From contig JAIDXM010000005.1 of the NCBI GenBank assembly GCA_029058745.1, forward strand, positions 1 through 64,000: a stretch of 64,000 nucleotides of DNA, read 5' to 3'. A program made the translations under genes and the position numbers. Below, in pieces: positions 37,701-50,782 of the stretch (positions within the stretch are counted from its first letter, which is position 1; each line of letters opens with the position of its first letter). The notes below the pieces were generated by a model, which did not search any database, was not told the origin of the DNA, and saw only the letters and a program-made list of their open reading frames with translations. Source of the stretch: Muribaculaceae bacterium. Lineage in GTDB: Bacteria > Bacteroidota > Bacteroidia > Bacteroidales > Muribaculaceae.

Positions 37701-38549
37701 GAGAGAATCAACAAGATGGTGATGGCATTGATCACCAATTATCTCCGTAAGTCGAAAGAGATTGACAGTGAGCTCCGCCGCAAGAAGTTTGACATCACCA
37801 TCGGAGACGAATTGCCCTCAGGCATCATGCAGATGGCTAAGGTATATATCGCCAAGAAGCGTAAGATTGGTGTCGGCGACAAGATGGCGGGACGTCACGG
37901 AAACAAGGGTATCGTGTCGCGTGTAGTACGTCAGGAGGATATGCCGTTCCTTGAAGACGGAACACCTGTCGATATCGTGCTCAACCCGCTGGGTGTGCCT
38001 TCCCGAATGAACCTCGGTCAGATTTTCGAGACAGTCCTCGGATGGGCTGGTCGTGAGCTCGGGGAGAAATTCGCGACTCCGATTTTCGACGGCGCGAGTC
38101 TTGATGACCTGAATGAGTGGACTGACCGTGCGGGAATCCCCCGATATGGCAAGACCTACCTCTATGACGGGGGTACCGGCGACCGTTTCGACCAGCCGGC
38201 AACAGTGGGTGTGATTTATATGCTCAAGCTCGGACACATGGTGGAAGACAAGATGCATGCCCGTTCAATCGGACCGTATTCACTCATCACCCAGCAGCCA
38301 CTCGGCGGTAAGGCACAGTTCGGTGGCCAGCGTTTCGGAGAGATGGAGGTTTGGGCGCTTGAGGCATTCGGCGCGGCTCACATCCTTCAGGAGATTCTCA
38401 CCATAAAGAGTGACGATGTAATGGGACGAAGCAAGGCATATGAGGCCATCGTGAAAGGCGACCCGATGCCCAACCCAGGTATTCCAGAGTCGCTCAACGT
38501 GCTTCTCCATGAGCTTCGCGGCCTTGGTCTGAGCATCACCCTCGAATAA
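34734..38549 (+). CDS. rpoB: RNA polymerase beta subunit
   Basis: This 1271-residue subunit matches Bacteroidetes RpoB in length. The rifampicin-region sequence [26 protein letters not shown] is intact in form; I cannot call resistance. The [12 protein letters not shown] motif near the active site is present. I start at [13 protein letters not shown]; an upstream ATG adds 20 residues unlike the family. It follows rplL after 187 nt and precedes rpoC by 27 nt. Confidence 0.98.
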   Translation: MSVILTEKPRVNFASIKNPLPFPDFLEVQLKSFKDFLQLDVPPEDRKNQGLYKVFAENFPIADTRNNFVLEFLDYYIDPPRYTIDECLERGLTYSVPLKAKLKLYCTDPDHEDFDTTIQDVYLGPIPYMTQQGTFVINGAERVVVSQLHRSPGVFFGQSTHANGTKLYSARIIPFRGSWIEFATDINNVMYAYIDRKKKLPVTTLLRAIGLESDKDIIQIFDLAEEVKVTKSNLKAAVGRRLAGRIVKSWIEDYADSATGEVVSIERNDVIVDRGTELSDDNIDAIIESGAKTLLLEKENVSAIDYSIIFNTLQKDNSNSEKEAIQYIYRQLRNAEPPDDASAREVITNLFFSEKRYDLGEVGRFRINKKLNLDTPEDVKVLTREDIIAIIKYLIELINSKSDVDDIDHLSNRRVRTVGEQLYNQFGVGLARMSRTIRERMNVRDNEVFKPIDLINAKTISSVINTFFGTNALSQFMDQTNPLAEITHKRRMSALGPGGLSRERAGFEVRDVHYTHYGRLCPIETPEGPNIGLISSLCVYAKINNLGFIETPYRVVENGKVNTSNDEVVYMTAEIEEGQMIAQGNAPLNDDGSFINNRVKARLDADFPIVPPEQIQLMDVSPIQIASIAASLIPFLEHDDANRALMGSNMMRQAVPLLRSEAPIVGTGIEGQLIRDSRTQIMAEGAGVIEYVDATVIRIKYDRTDDEAFVEFESATKDYRIPKFRRTNQGTTIDLRPICEVGQRVEKGDILTEGYSTEKGELALGRNLKVAFMPWKGYNYEDAIVLNERMVREDILTSVHVDEYTLEVRETKRGMEELTSDIPNVSEDATKDLDERGIIRVGAHVVPGDIMIGKITPKGESDPTPEEKLLRAIFGDKAGDVKDASLKASPSLKGVVIGTNLFSRAIKKKNNKKSANAQLPILDERYEEKQAELKGILIGKLETLLKGKVSAGVKDFIGVDIIAKGARFEDQTFGNIDYETVNLGNWTDDERINKMVMALITNYLRKSKEIDSELRRKKFDITIGDELPSGIMQMAKVYIAKKRKIGVGDKMAGRHGNKGIVSRVVRQEDMPFLEDGTPVDIVLNPLGVPSRMNLGQIFETVLGWAGRELGEKFATPIFDGASLDDLNEWTDRAGIPRYGKTYLYDGGTGDRFDQPATVGVIYMLKLGHMVEDKMHARSIGPYSLITQQPLGGKAQFGGQRFGEMEVWALEAFGAAHILQEILTIKSDDVMGRSKAYEAIVKGDPMPNPGIPESLNVLLHELRGLGLSITLE

Positions 38550-38576
38550 TCACAGTATATAAGGAGACAACACAAT

Positions 38577-42860
<4,284 letters not shown>

Positions 42861-42887
42861 CCGGGATAAAAAGAATACAATTTAATG

Positions 42888-42924
42888 AAAACCGCAGGCG
42901 TGTTGAGACGTCTGCGGTTTTTAT
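42888..42924 (+). terminator. Terminator after rpoC
   Basis: A ~14-bp stem with one G-U pair (42888-42901 with 42908-42921) and a 6-nt loop runs into TTTTTATTT. It closes the block that begins at the tRNA-tuf promoter. Confidence 0.9.
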
Positions 42925-42988
42925 TTCCGTTTATAGGCAGTTTTTATTTTTTTTGTCCAGACGATGCAGAAATCCCAGGATTTTTATC

Positions 42989-42996
42989 TACATTTG
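42989..42996 (+). promoter_or_regulatory. Candidate -7 element of the PL11 lyase gene
   Basis: TACATTTG is a perfect -7 match, about 68 nt before the start. The nearest TTTG upstream is 33 nt away, so the -33 box is not convincing; an activator may be needed. Confidence 0.4.
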
Positions 42997-43063
42997 CAGG
43001 AGTGTTAATAAAATCCTAATTTTTTACAGTCTCGATAGAGAGGGACACAATCATTTATTCCAC

Positions 43064-45136
43064 ATGAAACTCAAAAATCCATTGCTTATCGTCGCGTTGG
43101 CGGCTATTTCGTTGTCAGCATATCCGCTGTCATCTTCAGTGGAGGGGGAGCGGGCGCTATGGGGGTCGGTGTGCGGCACTTCCAACGCCACGACCAACAA
43201 TTACAAGGGTACGCTCAACAAGGTTTTGATTAGCTGGCGTATGCTTCCGGGCGACAAATCCACTACAGCATTCGACCTTTACCGCCGTGTGGGCGGAGGG
43301 GAAGAGGTGAAGGTGAACGCCGAACCGATTTTAGCTACCAATTTCCAGGACCTGAAGCTGGAAGGCAGCGGGGATGTCGAATATCGGCTGACTTATTCCG
43401 GCAACGATGAGACCATCTCAACATACACTATGAAGGGAGACCAGCTTGCCGGCAAGTTGCCTTATATATCCATCCCGCTTCAGCCGACAGAGTCGGTATG
43501 TTCAATAGAGGGGATGCGCTATGAGGCCAACGATGTCAGTGTTGGCGACCTTGATGGCGACGGGGAGATGGAGATTGTCGTGAAACGTCTTCTCGCTCAT
43601 GACGGTAACGACGGCACGGGGAGTGGGGAGTCTCCACTGGAAGTGCGCCACACGGTGTTGTATGAGGCATATAAACTTGACGGCACTTTCCTGTGGAGGG
43701 TATGCTCAGGCCCTAATATCATACTTGGCAACAGTTCATCGTTCGCTGTCGCTGACTTCGACGGCGACGGCAAGGCGGAGATGGGGATAAAGACAGGAGA
43801 GGGGACAGTCTTCGGCGACGGTATGGAAATCGGTGACACTGACGGCGACGGAAAGACAGACTATCGCCAGAAGGGCCAGAACTATATAGGCAGCGGCCCT
43901 GAGTTCTTCTCTATTATCGAAGGTTCCACAGGGAAGGAACTTGCCCGCGAGAATTTCATCACCAGGGGGAAGAGCGAGGATTGGGGTGACAATTATTATA
44001 AACGAGCCCACAGTCTGAGAGTGGGGGTAGGGTGTTTCGACGGCAAACTTCCTTCGTTGATTTTAGGGCGAGGCGTTTATGCGCGGTCCGTGATAGAGGC
44101 CTGGGACTGGCGTGACGGAAAGCTCAGCCGGCGATGGAATTTCGACACACGCGACAATCTGAAAGGGAAAGATGGGAAAGCCTACAGCAGATATGCCGCG
44201 CAAGGCAACCATTCCCTCAGCGTCGGAGATGTGGATGGCGACGGATTCGATGAGATTGTGTATGGCGCCATGACCGTTGACCATGACGGTATCGGCCTAT
44301 ATACCTCAGAACTCGGACATGGAGACGCCCTGCATCTCGGGAAGTTCGATCCCTCACGCGAAGGACTCCAGATATTCTCATGTTTTGAGACAGGAAAGAC
44401 GGAAGTGGCCCTCCGCGACGCGGCGACGGGCTCCATAATATATAAACATCTCGGAGCCTCGGAAAACGATATGGGGCGTGCTCTTGTGGCCGACATCGAC
44501 CCGGCGAGTCCCGGATGTGAGTTATGGTGGTATCGTAGCAAGGTACACACCATTTCAGGAGAGGAAGCCGGCGATTATCCAGGCTCCACCAATATGGCGA
44601 TATGGTTTGACGGTGGTCTGAACCGTCAGATACTCGATGGCGACAAGCTTGACAATTACAAACAGGGAAGGGTGTTCACAATCTATCGCTATGACATGTC
44701 GTATATCAACGGCTCCAAGAAGAATCCGTCATTTTTCGGTGATATTCTCGGCGACTGGAGGGAGGAGATTATAGTGCCTGACGCCACGAAGGTGAAAGAC
44801 CTCAAGATATTCTCCACCTGGATACCCACCGACCATAGATTCCCATGGCTTATGACCGACCATGTGTATGAGATGAGCGCGTTAAACCAGAATATCGGCT
44901 ACAATCAGCCCACCCAGCTTGGCTATTATCTCGGCAGTGACCTGGAGAGCGACGAGGAGGCCTGGAAGGCGGGCGGATATATGGATGATTCCTCTGCCGT
45001 AGATTCCGTAATCTCCGAGTCCGGGCAGGAGACCGCTCCGTCAGACGGCATACTGTATAACCTCTCGGGGCAGAGGGTGTCGAATCCTGTGCCTGGAATT
45101 TATATACTCAACGGCAGGAAAGTTATAATAAGATAA
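43064..45136 (+). CDS. Rhamnogalacturonan lyase, PL11 family
   Basis: This 690-residue secreted enzyme fits polysaccharide lyase family 11, which cuts the rhamnogalacturonan I backbone of pectin. A signal peptide (MKLKNPLLIVALAAISLSAYPL) is followed by an N-terminal domain with fibronectin-like strands and an eight-bladed propeller with several calcium-binding DxDGDGxxE-type repeats (DLDGDGEMEIV, DFDGDGKAEMG, DTDGDGKTD, DVDGDGFDEIV). The last ~30 residues (LYNLSGQRVSNPVPGIYIL) resemble a short sorting tail. I start at MKLKNP. No SusC/D genes are nearby. Confidence 0.85.
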   Translation: MKLKNPLLIVALAAISLSAYPLSSSVEGERALWGSVCGTSNATTNNYKGTLNKVLISWRMLPGDKSTTAFDLYRRVGGGEEVKVNAEPILATNFQDLKLEGSGDVEYRLTYSGNDETISTYTMKGDQLAGKLPYISIPLQPTESVCSIEGMRYEANDVSVGDLDGDGEMEIVVKRLLAHDGNDGTGSGESPLEVRHTVLYEAYKLDGTFLWRVCSGPNIILGNSSSFAVADFDGDGKAEMGIKTGEGTVFGDGMEIGDTDGDGKTDYRQKGQNYIGSGPEFFSIIEGSTGKELARENFITRGKSEDWGDNYYKRAHSLRVGVGCFDGKLPSLILGRGVYARSVIEAWDWRDGKLSRRWNFDTRDNLKGKDGKAYSRYAAQGNHSLSVGDVDGDGFDEIVYGAMTVDHDGIGLYTSELGHGDALHLGKFDPSREGLQIFSCFETGKTEVALRDAATGSIIYKHLGASENDMGRALVADIDPASPGCELWWYRSKVHTISGEEAGDYPGSTNMAIWFDGGLNRQILDGDKLDNYKQGRVFTIYRYDMSYINGSKKNPSFFGDILGDWREEIIVPDATKVKDLKIFSTWIPTDHRFPWLMTDHVYEMSALNQNIGYNQPTQLGYYLGSDLESDEEAWKAGGYMDDSSAVDSVISESGQETAPSDGILYNLSGQRVSNPVPGIYILNGRKVIIR

Positions 45137-45170
45137 GCGATGTCGCTTTACGCGTGATATAAGAAAACAA

Positions 45171-45214
45171 CATAATCGGGAGACGAAACCTTATGGTGTC
45201 GTCTCCCGATTATG
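45171..45214. terminator. Bidirectional terminator between convergent genes
   Basis: A perfect 16-bp stem (45171-45186 with 45199-45214) encloses a 12-nt loop between the PL11 and SIMPL genes. T-runs on both sides are short, but the stem is very strong. Confidence 0.8.
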
Positions 45215-45240
45215 TTTGTCGCACCCCGTGTTATTCGCGG

Positions 45241-45960
45241 TCAGTCTTTGAGGAAATATACTATTGTGGATACTACGCGTACATTTTTAATGTATGGAGT
45301 GTATTGGTCGCGGTCTTCAATGGAGAATTGCCCTTGTGAGGCAGTCTTGATTTTTCCGAGTTCACTTTCGGAGTCTTCCGCGAATTTCTGGGCCGCTTCA
45401 CGTGCGTTTTTCGTGGCATCGGCTATCATTGCAGGTTTTATTGAGTTAAGGCCGGTGTATTCATATGTAGTCTGATACTGATAGTCGCCGGCGACAATGG
45501 CTATACCCTGCTTCAGGAGTTCCGTCTGGCGTTCAATCAGTTTCCTCACAAGATCAACCTGAGGCGAAGTCACAACCACGACATTTGTCACGTTGTAGCG
45601 GTAAGGGAGTGGTGAAGAGTTATATCGGTCGGCCTGCATGTCAACCACTTGCGGGGCGTTGACCGATATTTCAGTATCCTTGATGCCGTTTGATTTCAGG
45701 AAATTCATGATGGCGGCATTGGTTTTTTCGATATTGGAATAGATGGAAGGGAGGTCGTTGCCAACTTCCTTGCTGACGATAGGCCAAGTCACCTTGTTGG
45801 CTTTCACTTCTTTCTCACACAGTCCGCGCACAGTGACAGTGCGCTGGTTGGCGGAGATACTTGTAAGTCCTTTCTTGATTTGCACTCCGAGCAACAGAAG
45901 GCCGAAGGCCACCAGAAGTCCGCATGCGGTGGTGGAGATTGAGATACTTCCTTTTTGCAT
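45241..45960 (-). CDS. SIMPL (DUF541) domain protein
   Basis: This 239-residue protein has an N-terminal hydrophobic segment (AFGLLLLGVQI region) that could be a signal peptide or an anchor, then the SIMPL/DUF541 fold (RTVTVRGLCEKEVKANKVTW). The family is periplasmic or outer-membrane-associated with poorly known role. It stands alone, divergent from pheS. Confidence 0.8.
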   Translation of the reverse strand: MQKGSISISTTACGLLVAFGLLLLGVQIKKGLTSISANQRTVTVRGLCEKEVKANKVTWPIVSKEVGNDLPSIYSNIEKTNAAIMNFLKSNGIKDTEISVNAPQVVDMQADRYNSSPLPYRYNVTNVVVVTSPQVDLVRKLIERQTELLKQGIAIVAGDYQYQTTYEYTGLNSIKPAMIADATKNAREAAQKFAEDSESELGKIKTASQGQFSIEDRDQYTPYIKNVRVVSTIVYFLKD

Positions 45961-46055
45961 AATCTGTTAATTGTTTTATAAAATGAGACGTTTGTCGTGG
46001 AAAGGGAACGAAAGCCGTGTCATTGCGGCCCTTTTAAATAATAACATTGAAATCG

Positions 46056-46074
46056 ATTGTTTAATATAAACAAT
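46056..46074. promoter_or_regulatory. Palindrome in the SIMPL/pheS divergent spacer
   Basis: ATTGTTT at 46056-46062 is an inverted repeat with AAACAAT at 46068-46074 around 5 nt. It lies between divergent genes and could be an operator. A weak -7 match (TAATTTCG, 46090-46097) for pheS follows. Confidence 0.25.
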
Positions 46075-46162
46075 TCGGGAAATTTTTTGTAATTTCGCAA
46101 AATAAAGGATATTTCAGGCCACGGCAATATGGTCGGGGCCATCTTCAATTACAAAAACGACA

Positions 46163-47188
46163 ATGATAGAGAAAATCAACCGTCTCAAGGAAGAGGTGGC
46201 GTCGGCAGTTGCCACCACCCCGGAGGCTGTGGAGGAACTCCGCATAAAATATCTTAGTAAGAAAGGCGCCGTCTCTGCGCTAATGGCCGACTTCAGGAAT
46301 GTGCCTGCAGAGAGTAAGAAGGAAATCGGACAGAAAATCAACGAGCTGAAGGCATTTGTCACAGAACGTATCAACGGATTCAAGGAACAGTTGTCGGCAG
46401 GTTGCGACGATGAGGCTGCCTTGATTGACCTTACCCGTAGCTCGACACCATATCCTGTCGGCTCGCGTCATCCGTTGTCGATTGTCAAAGATGACATAAT
46501 AAGGATTTTCGCAGGAATGGGATTCACAATCGCCGAGGGTCCGGAGATAGAGGATGACTGGCATGTGTTCTCATCCCTCAATTTCCCGGCAGACCATCCG
46601 GCGCGTGACATGCAGGACACATTCTTTATCTCCCGTACTCCGGTGGATGTGCTGTTGCGGACACACACGTCTTCAGTGCAGACAAGGGTAATGGAGAAGA
46701 CCCAGCCCCCGATTCGCATTGTATGTCCCGGTCGCGTCTATCGCAACGAGGCTATATCCGCGAGGGCTCATTGCTTCTTCCATCAGGTTGAGGGACTATA
46801 TATCGACAAGAATGTGTCGTTTGCCGACCTAAAGCAGGTGCTTCTGTCGTTTGCCAAGGAGATGTTTGGTCCGGACACCAAGATTCGTCTGCGTCCATCA
46901 TATTTCCCCTTCACGGAGCCATCTGCCGAGATGGACATAAGCTGCGACCTTTGTGGCGGAAAGGGATGTGCTTTCTGTAAAGGCACAGGATGGGTAGAGA
47001 TTCTCGGATGTGGAATGGTTGACCCAAATGTGTTGAAATCATGCGGCATAGATCCTGAGGTGTATAGTGGATATGCATTCGGAATGGGTGTGGAGCGTAT
47101 CACCAACCTGAAATACAGGGTCAAAGACCTTCGCATGTTCAGCGAGAACGATGTCCGTTTCCTCGCAGAATTTGAATCGGCACGGTAA
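46163..47188 (+). CDS. pheS: Phenylalanine-tRNA ligase alpha subunit
   Basis: This 341-residue catalytic subunit charges tRNA-Phe together with PheT. The N-terminal coiled-coil is followed by class II motifs (RTHTSSVQTR-type HTSSVQTRVM, FHQVEGLYID, and GFAFGMGVERI-type YAFGMGVERI). A CxxC...CxxC insert (CDLCGGKGCAFC) is seen. pheT is not in this window, so the two genes are separate here, as in many Bacteroidetes. Confidence 0.96.
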   Translation: MIEKINRLKEEVASAVATTPEAVEELRIKYLSKKGAVSALMADFRNVPAESKKEIGQKINELKAFVTERINGFKEQLSAGCDDEAALIDLTRSSTPYPVGSRHPLSIVKDDIIRIFAGMGFTIAEGPEIEDDWHVFSSLNFPADHPARDMQDTFFISRTPVDVLLRTHTSSVQTRVMEKTQPPIRIVCPGRVYRNEAISARAHCFFHQVEGLYIDKNVSFADLKQVLLSFAKEMFGPDTKIRLRPSYFPFTEPSAEMDISCDLCGGKGCAFCKGTGWVEILGCGMVDPNVLKSCGIDPEVYSGYAFGMGVERITNLKYRVKDLRMFSENDVRFLAEFESAR

Positions 47189-47224
47189 ACCTGATGCTCC
47201 GCATCTCAACCGCAAGATTAGGTC

Positions 47225-47878
47225 ATGACACAGAAGGAAAGATACGAAGGTATAATAGCTTGGTTTTCGGAGAATATGCCCTCTCCGGAAACCGAGCTTC
47301 ACTATGACACCCCCTTCCATCTGCTTCTCGCTGTGATTCTTTCTGCCCAATGCACCGACAAGAGGGTGAATATTGTAACCCCGCCATTGTTCGAGGCATA
47401 CCCTGACGCCTACGCCCTTGCCTCCGCCACAGAGGAGGAGGTGTTCCCATATATAAAGAGCGTCACATTTCCCAACAATAAGACACGCCATCTTATACGT
47501 GCGGCGAGGACTCTTGTGGAAGATTTCGGCGGTGAGATGCCCTCCGATATCGACAACCTCATGAAGTTGCCGGGAGTGGGGCGCAAGACTGCCAATGTCA
47601 TGCTGTCGGTGGTGTGGGACAAGGCCGCCATGGCTGTTGACACTCATGTTTTCAGAGTCAGCAACAGGATAGGCCTTACCAATAACTCGAAAACGCCGTT
47701 GGCAACAGAGAAGACGTTGATGAGGCATATCCCGGCCGGGACAGTGCCTAAAGCCCACCATTGGCTGATACTCCATGGAAGATATGTCTGCAAGGCACGT
47801 AAGCCGGAGTGTGAAGACTGCGGCATCAGAGGGTTCTGCAAGTTCTATGCCACGGAGACACGTAAGAAAGATAAGTAG
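47225..47878 (+). CDS. nth: Endonuclease III
   Basis: This 217-residue DNA glycosylase/AP lyase removes oxidised pyrimidines. The helix-hairpin-helix LMKLPGVGRKTANVML with the catalytic Lys, the Asp in AVDTHVFRVSNR and the 4Fe-4S loop (C-x6-C-x2-C-x5-C near the C-terminus) are all present. It is 36 nt after pheS and may share its transcript. Confidence 0.95.
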   Translation: MTQKERYEGIIAWFSENMPSPETELHYDTPFHLLLAVILSAQCTDKRVNIVTPPLFEAYPDAYALASATEEEVFPYIKSVTFPNNKTRHLIRAARTLVEDFGGEMPSDIDNLMKLPGVGRKTANVMLSVVWDKAAMAVDTHVFRVSNRIGLTNNSKTPLATEKTLMRHIPAGTVPKAHHWLILHGRYVCKARKPECEDCGIRGFCKFYATETRKKDK

Positions 47879-47905
47879 GAATACTATTCTTAACATTTAT
47901 AAAGC

Positions 47906-47938
47906 AAGTCCCTAACAAACCTGTTATGGACTTTTTTT
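47906..47938 (+). terminator. Terminator after nth
   Basis: AAGTCC (47906-47911) pairs with GGACTT, with an inner TAACA/TGTTA stem, and a T-run of seven follows. Confidence 0.75.
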
Positions 47939-47958
47939 GTTTTTCATATAAAGTGACA

Positions 47959-48002
47959 GCCTCACTCGCGAGAGGCGTGTTCTGTCGGTCGTATCGTGAG
48001 GC
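47959..48002 (+). promoter_or_regulatory. Leader stem upstream of aspA
   Basis: GCCTCAC (47959-47965) pairs with GTGAGGC (47996-48002), enclosing a GC-rich loop with further palindromes (CTCGCGAG). It ends 41 nt before the aspA start. It may be a regulatory leader; no promoter consensus was found. Confidence 0.35.
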
Positions 48003-48043
48003 GAGATTGTCTTCATTTTTTAACGTGAAAAACTTATAACGCA

Positions 48044-49489
48044 ATGGAAAAGAAATGTAACTCTGGATTCCGTAAGGAATCTGACTTGCTCGGGACAGTC
48101 AATGTTCCGGAATGCGCCTTGTATGGAGTACAGACCATGCGAGGACTTGAGAATTTTGAGATAAGCAAATTCCGTCTCAGCGACTATCCTTTGTTTGTGA
48201 AAGGTCTTGCGATTACCAAACTTGGCGCCGCGATGGCCAATCATGAACTGGGGCTTCTCCCGGAAGAAAAGTATAAGGCCATCTCGGAGGCATGCCGTGA
48301 GATTATCGACGGGAAGTTGCTGGACCAGTTCCCGGTGGATATGATTCAGGGAGGTGCCGGCACCACTACCAATATGAATGCCAATGAGGTGATTGCCAAC
48401 AGGGCTCTTGAGATTATGGGTCACAAGAGGGGTGAATACAAATATCTTTCCCCGAATGACGATGTCAACCGTTCGCAATCCACCAATGACGCTTACCCTA
48501 CAGCCATCCATATCGGACTTGCTCTTGACAATGAGAGGCTGAAGAAACATTTCCGTATTCTTATAGACTCCTTCAGGAAGAAAGGAGAGGAATTCAAGTC
48601 TATCCTTAAGATAGGGCGTACGCAGCTTGAGGATGCGGTGCCTATGACCTTGGGACAGGAATTCGAAGGATTCGCTGCCGCTCTCGAGGACGAGATTAAA
48701 CATCTTGACGAGGCTGCCGATGATCTTCTGGTGGTCAATATGGGCGCCACGGCCATCGGCACGGGAATATGCGCCGAGCCGGGATATGCTGAGAAATGTG
48801 TCGCCGCGCTGAAGGAAATCACCGGAATGGATGTACGTCTCTCGAAAGACCTTATTGGGGCGACCTGGGATACATCGTCGATGGTTGGTTATTCGTCGGC
48901 ATTGAAACGCCTTGCCACCAAACTGAGCAAGATATGCAACGACCTGCGGATTCTCGCGAGCGGTCCGCGTTGTGGCCTTGGCGAGATTAATCTTCCTGCA
49001 CGTCAGCCCGGTTCTTCGATAATGCCTGGAAAGATTAATCCTGTGATTCCTGAAGTGATGACGCAGATTTGCTATAAGGTAATCGGCAATGATGTCTGTG
49101 TATCGATGGCATCGGAGGCAGCCCAGATGGAGCTTAATGCCATGGAGCCTATTACGGCTCAATGCAATTTCGAGTCGATAGACATCCTGATCAATGGATT
49201 CGAGACTTTGAGAAAGAACTGTGTGGAAGGAATCACAGCCAACGAGGCCAAATGTCTCAAGGATGTGCACAACAGCATCAGTATTGTCACAGCCCTGAAT
49301 CCGGTGATAGGATACAAGAACTCCACGGAGATAGCCAAACTCGCTTTGAATACCGGCAAGAGCGTATATCAGCTTGTCCTTGACCTTGGGGTTCTTAAGA
49401 AAGATGAGCTTGACAAGGTCCTGTCGCCTGAAAACATGATACGCCCTGTGAAGCTTGACATCAAGCCACGCAAGGTGCTTGGCGCATAG
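48044..49489 (+). CDS. aspA: Aspartate ammonia-lyase (aspartase)
   Basis: This 481-residue lyase converts L-aspartate to fumarate and ammonia. The fumarase/aspartase signature GSSIMPGKINPV with the catalytic Ser loop is present, as are the GGAGTTTNMNANEV and SPNDDVNRSQSTND segments. It is convergent with the porin-dcuB pair. Fumarate made here can feed anaerobic respiration. Length is normal; fumarase is less likely from sequence detail. Confidence 0.93.
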   Translation: MEKKCNSGFRKESDLLGTVNVPECALYGVQTMRGLENFEISKFRLSDYPLFVKGLAITKLGAAMANHELGLLPEEKYKAISEACREIIDGKLLDQFPVDMIQGGAGTTTNMNANEVIANRALEIMGHKRGEYKYLSPNDDVNRSQSTNDAYPTAIHIGLALDNERLKKHFRILIDSFRKKGEEFKSILKIGRTQLEDAVPMTLGQEFEGFAAALEDEIKHLDEAADDLLVVNMGATAIGTGICAEPGYAEKCVAALKEITGMDVRLSKDLIGATWDTSSMVGYSSALKRLATKLSKICNDLRILASGPRCGLGEINLPARQPGSSIMPGKINPVIPEVMTQICYKVIGNDVCVSMASEAAQMELNAMEPITAQCNFESIDILINGFETLRKNCVEGITANEAKCLKDVHNSISIVTALNPVIGYKNSTEIAKLALNTGKSVYQLVLDLGVLKKDELDKVLSPENMIRPVKLDIKPRKVLGA

Positions 49490-49510
49490 CCGCCCAAATG
49501 TAGATATGGA

Positions 49511-49540
49511 GGGGGCCGTTGATTTCAGCGGCCCCCTTTT
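49511..49540 (+). terminator. Terminator after aspA
   Basis: A perfect 8-bp G/C stem (49511-49518 with 49529-49536) with a 10-nt loop is followed by TTTT. It lies between the convergent aspA and porin genes. Confidence 0.85.
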
Positions 49541-49561
49541 GTGACTGACTTTGTCGGAATT

Positions 49562-50770
49562 TCAGAACACGGGCATTCTCCAGATGAGCCCAACCGAAAG
49601 GGTGTTTGTGTAATAGTCCTGCGCTCCGAACACCCTAGCCCTGTCGGTGTAGTGGTATCCTCTTCCCACGTATGTCGCGAAGAAATGCAGGTTGCTGTCC
49701 TTCATGGGATAGTATTCGATGCCTGCTATGTAGCCGAGAGCGGTGCGATAGCGTCCTTTGGGGAGAGTCACCTCCGAACCGTCGCGTGACGCATCGTGTG
49801 TCTTATAGATACCTTCGTTCTCATACATGAACTTGGCGAACACATTCCAGGAGGGATGGAACCTGTAGTTGGCATGTAGGATGAACGACATGTAATCCAC
49901 ATTCCGCGTCCGTCTCGCCGGGTCAGTCCCGCCCACGATATCGGTGATTATGCCTTTCCTGTCAACGCCTTCAATGGAATACATCCAGTCGAAGTAGGCC
50001 CCGACCTTGTCGGAGATTTTGAAATCGTTGCCAAGCGCGAAATAGTAGATGCGGTTTCCCTTTGTCTCATTCATCAGGGAGGCCGACCATCTTGTCTTTA
50101 CAATATCGTTGAAGTTTCCGTTCCAGTTCAAAGTGAAAAGTAGAGGAAGCTTAGCTTTCTGATAGTCGCCGAACATCTCCTGCGAGGATGTGCTGAAAGA
50201 GTTTAGCACCTGGAACTGCAGTTGCTGTCGGGGAGTGAAATTATAAGCCGCCTTTACCCCTGTCGCGAAATTGTTGGTGAATGCAAGCTGGTCGGAATAC
50301 TGGTAAATCTCGATAGGGTTGAGGTCGAACTCAATACCGCCATATACGGCGCATTGCTTGCCAAGGAAGAAGCTCCATTTTCCGAGATTTATTCCGACAC
50401 CGAGGTAGTCAATGCTTCCCAACACATTGTCGTAATACCCTCCCGGGGTGTCTCCTTTGTTGAGGCGTTGCCGATAGCGGTATGACAGCCAATCGTTGAT
50501 TCTGCCGTCGGCCTCGATTCTAAGCTGGTTCATCTGGAATTTACCCTCTTCGAAGGTAGAACCCTGCCATTTGGCGTCGAATCCGCCATGCATATTGATG
50601 TACAGATTGAACTTATCAGTTTTTTTCTCGATTTTCGCCACAGTCTCAATCAGCCCCTTTTCCTGTTGTGGGCCATAAGAAGAGATACTGTCAGACTGCG
50701 CGTAGGTTTTGGAGGCACAAAGCGACATGCAAGTCACCGCCACCATGACATAATAGCATTCGGAAGTCAT
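49562..50770 (-). CDS. Outer-membrane porin, phosphate-selective porin O/P-like
   Basis: This 402-residue protein has a signal peptide ending near SKTYAQ and a series of amphipathic beta strands ending in an aromatic residue (WRMPVF), typical of 16-strand porins. It fits the OprO/OprP-like family found in Bacteroidetes. It starts 12 nt after dcuB, so a role in bringing C4-dicarboxylates or other anions across the outer membrane is a reasonable inference. Confidence 0.75.
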   Translation of the reverse strand: MTSECYYVMVAVTCMSLCASKTYAQSDSISSYGPQQEKGLIETVAKIEKKTDKFNLYINMHGGFDAKWQGSTFEEGKFQMNQLRIEADGRINDWLSYRYRQRLNKGDTPGGYYDNVLGSIDYLGVGINLGKWSFFLGKQCAVYGGIEFDLNPIEIYQYSDQLAFTNNFATGVKAAYNFTPRQQLQFQVLNSFSTSSQEMFGDYQKAKLPLLFTLNWNGNFNDIVKTRWSASLMNETKGNRIYYFALGNDFKISDKVGAYFDWMYSIEGVDRKGIITDIVGGTDPARRTRNVDYMSFILHANYRFHPSWNVFAKFMYENEGIYKTHDASRDGSEVTLPKGRYRTALGYIAGIEYYPMKDSNLHFFATYVGRGYHYTDRARVFGAQDYYTNTLSVGLIWRMPVF

Positions 50771-50782
50771 AGCATTCGGGAT

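Noticed and set aside
48020..49270. A 416-residue open frame on the minus strand opposite aspA
   Set aside because: It is a shadow of the well-supported aspA gene and has no recognisable family; GC-rich third positions keep the antisense frame open.
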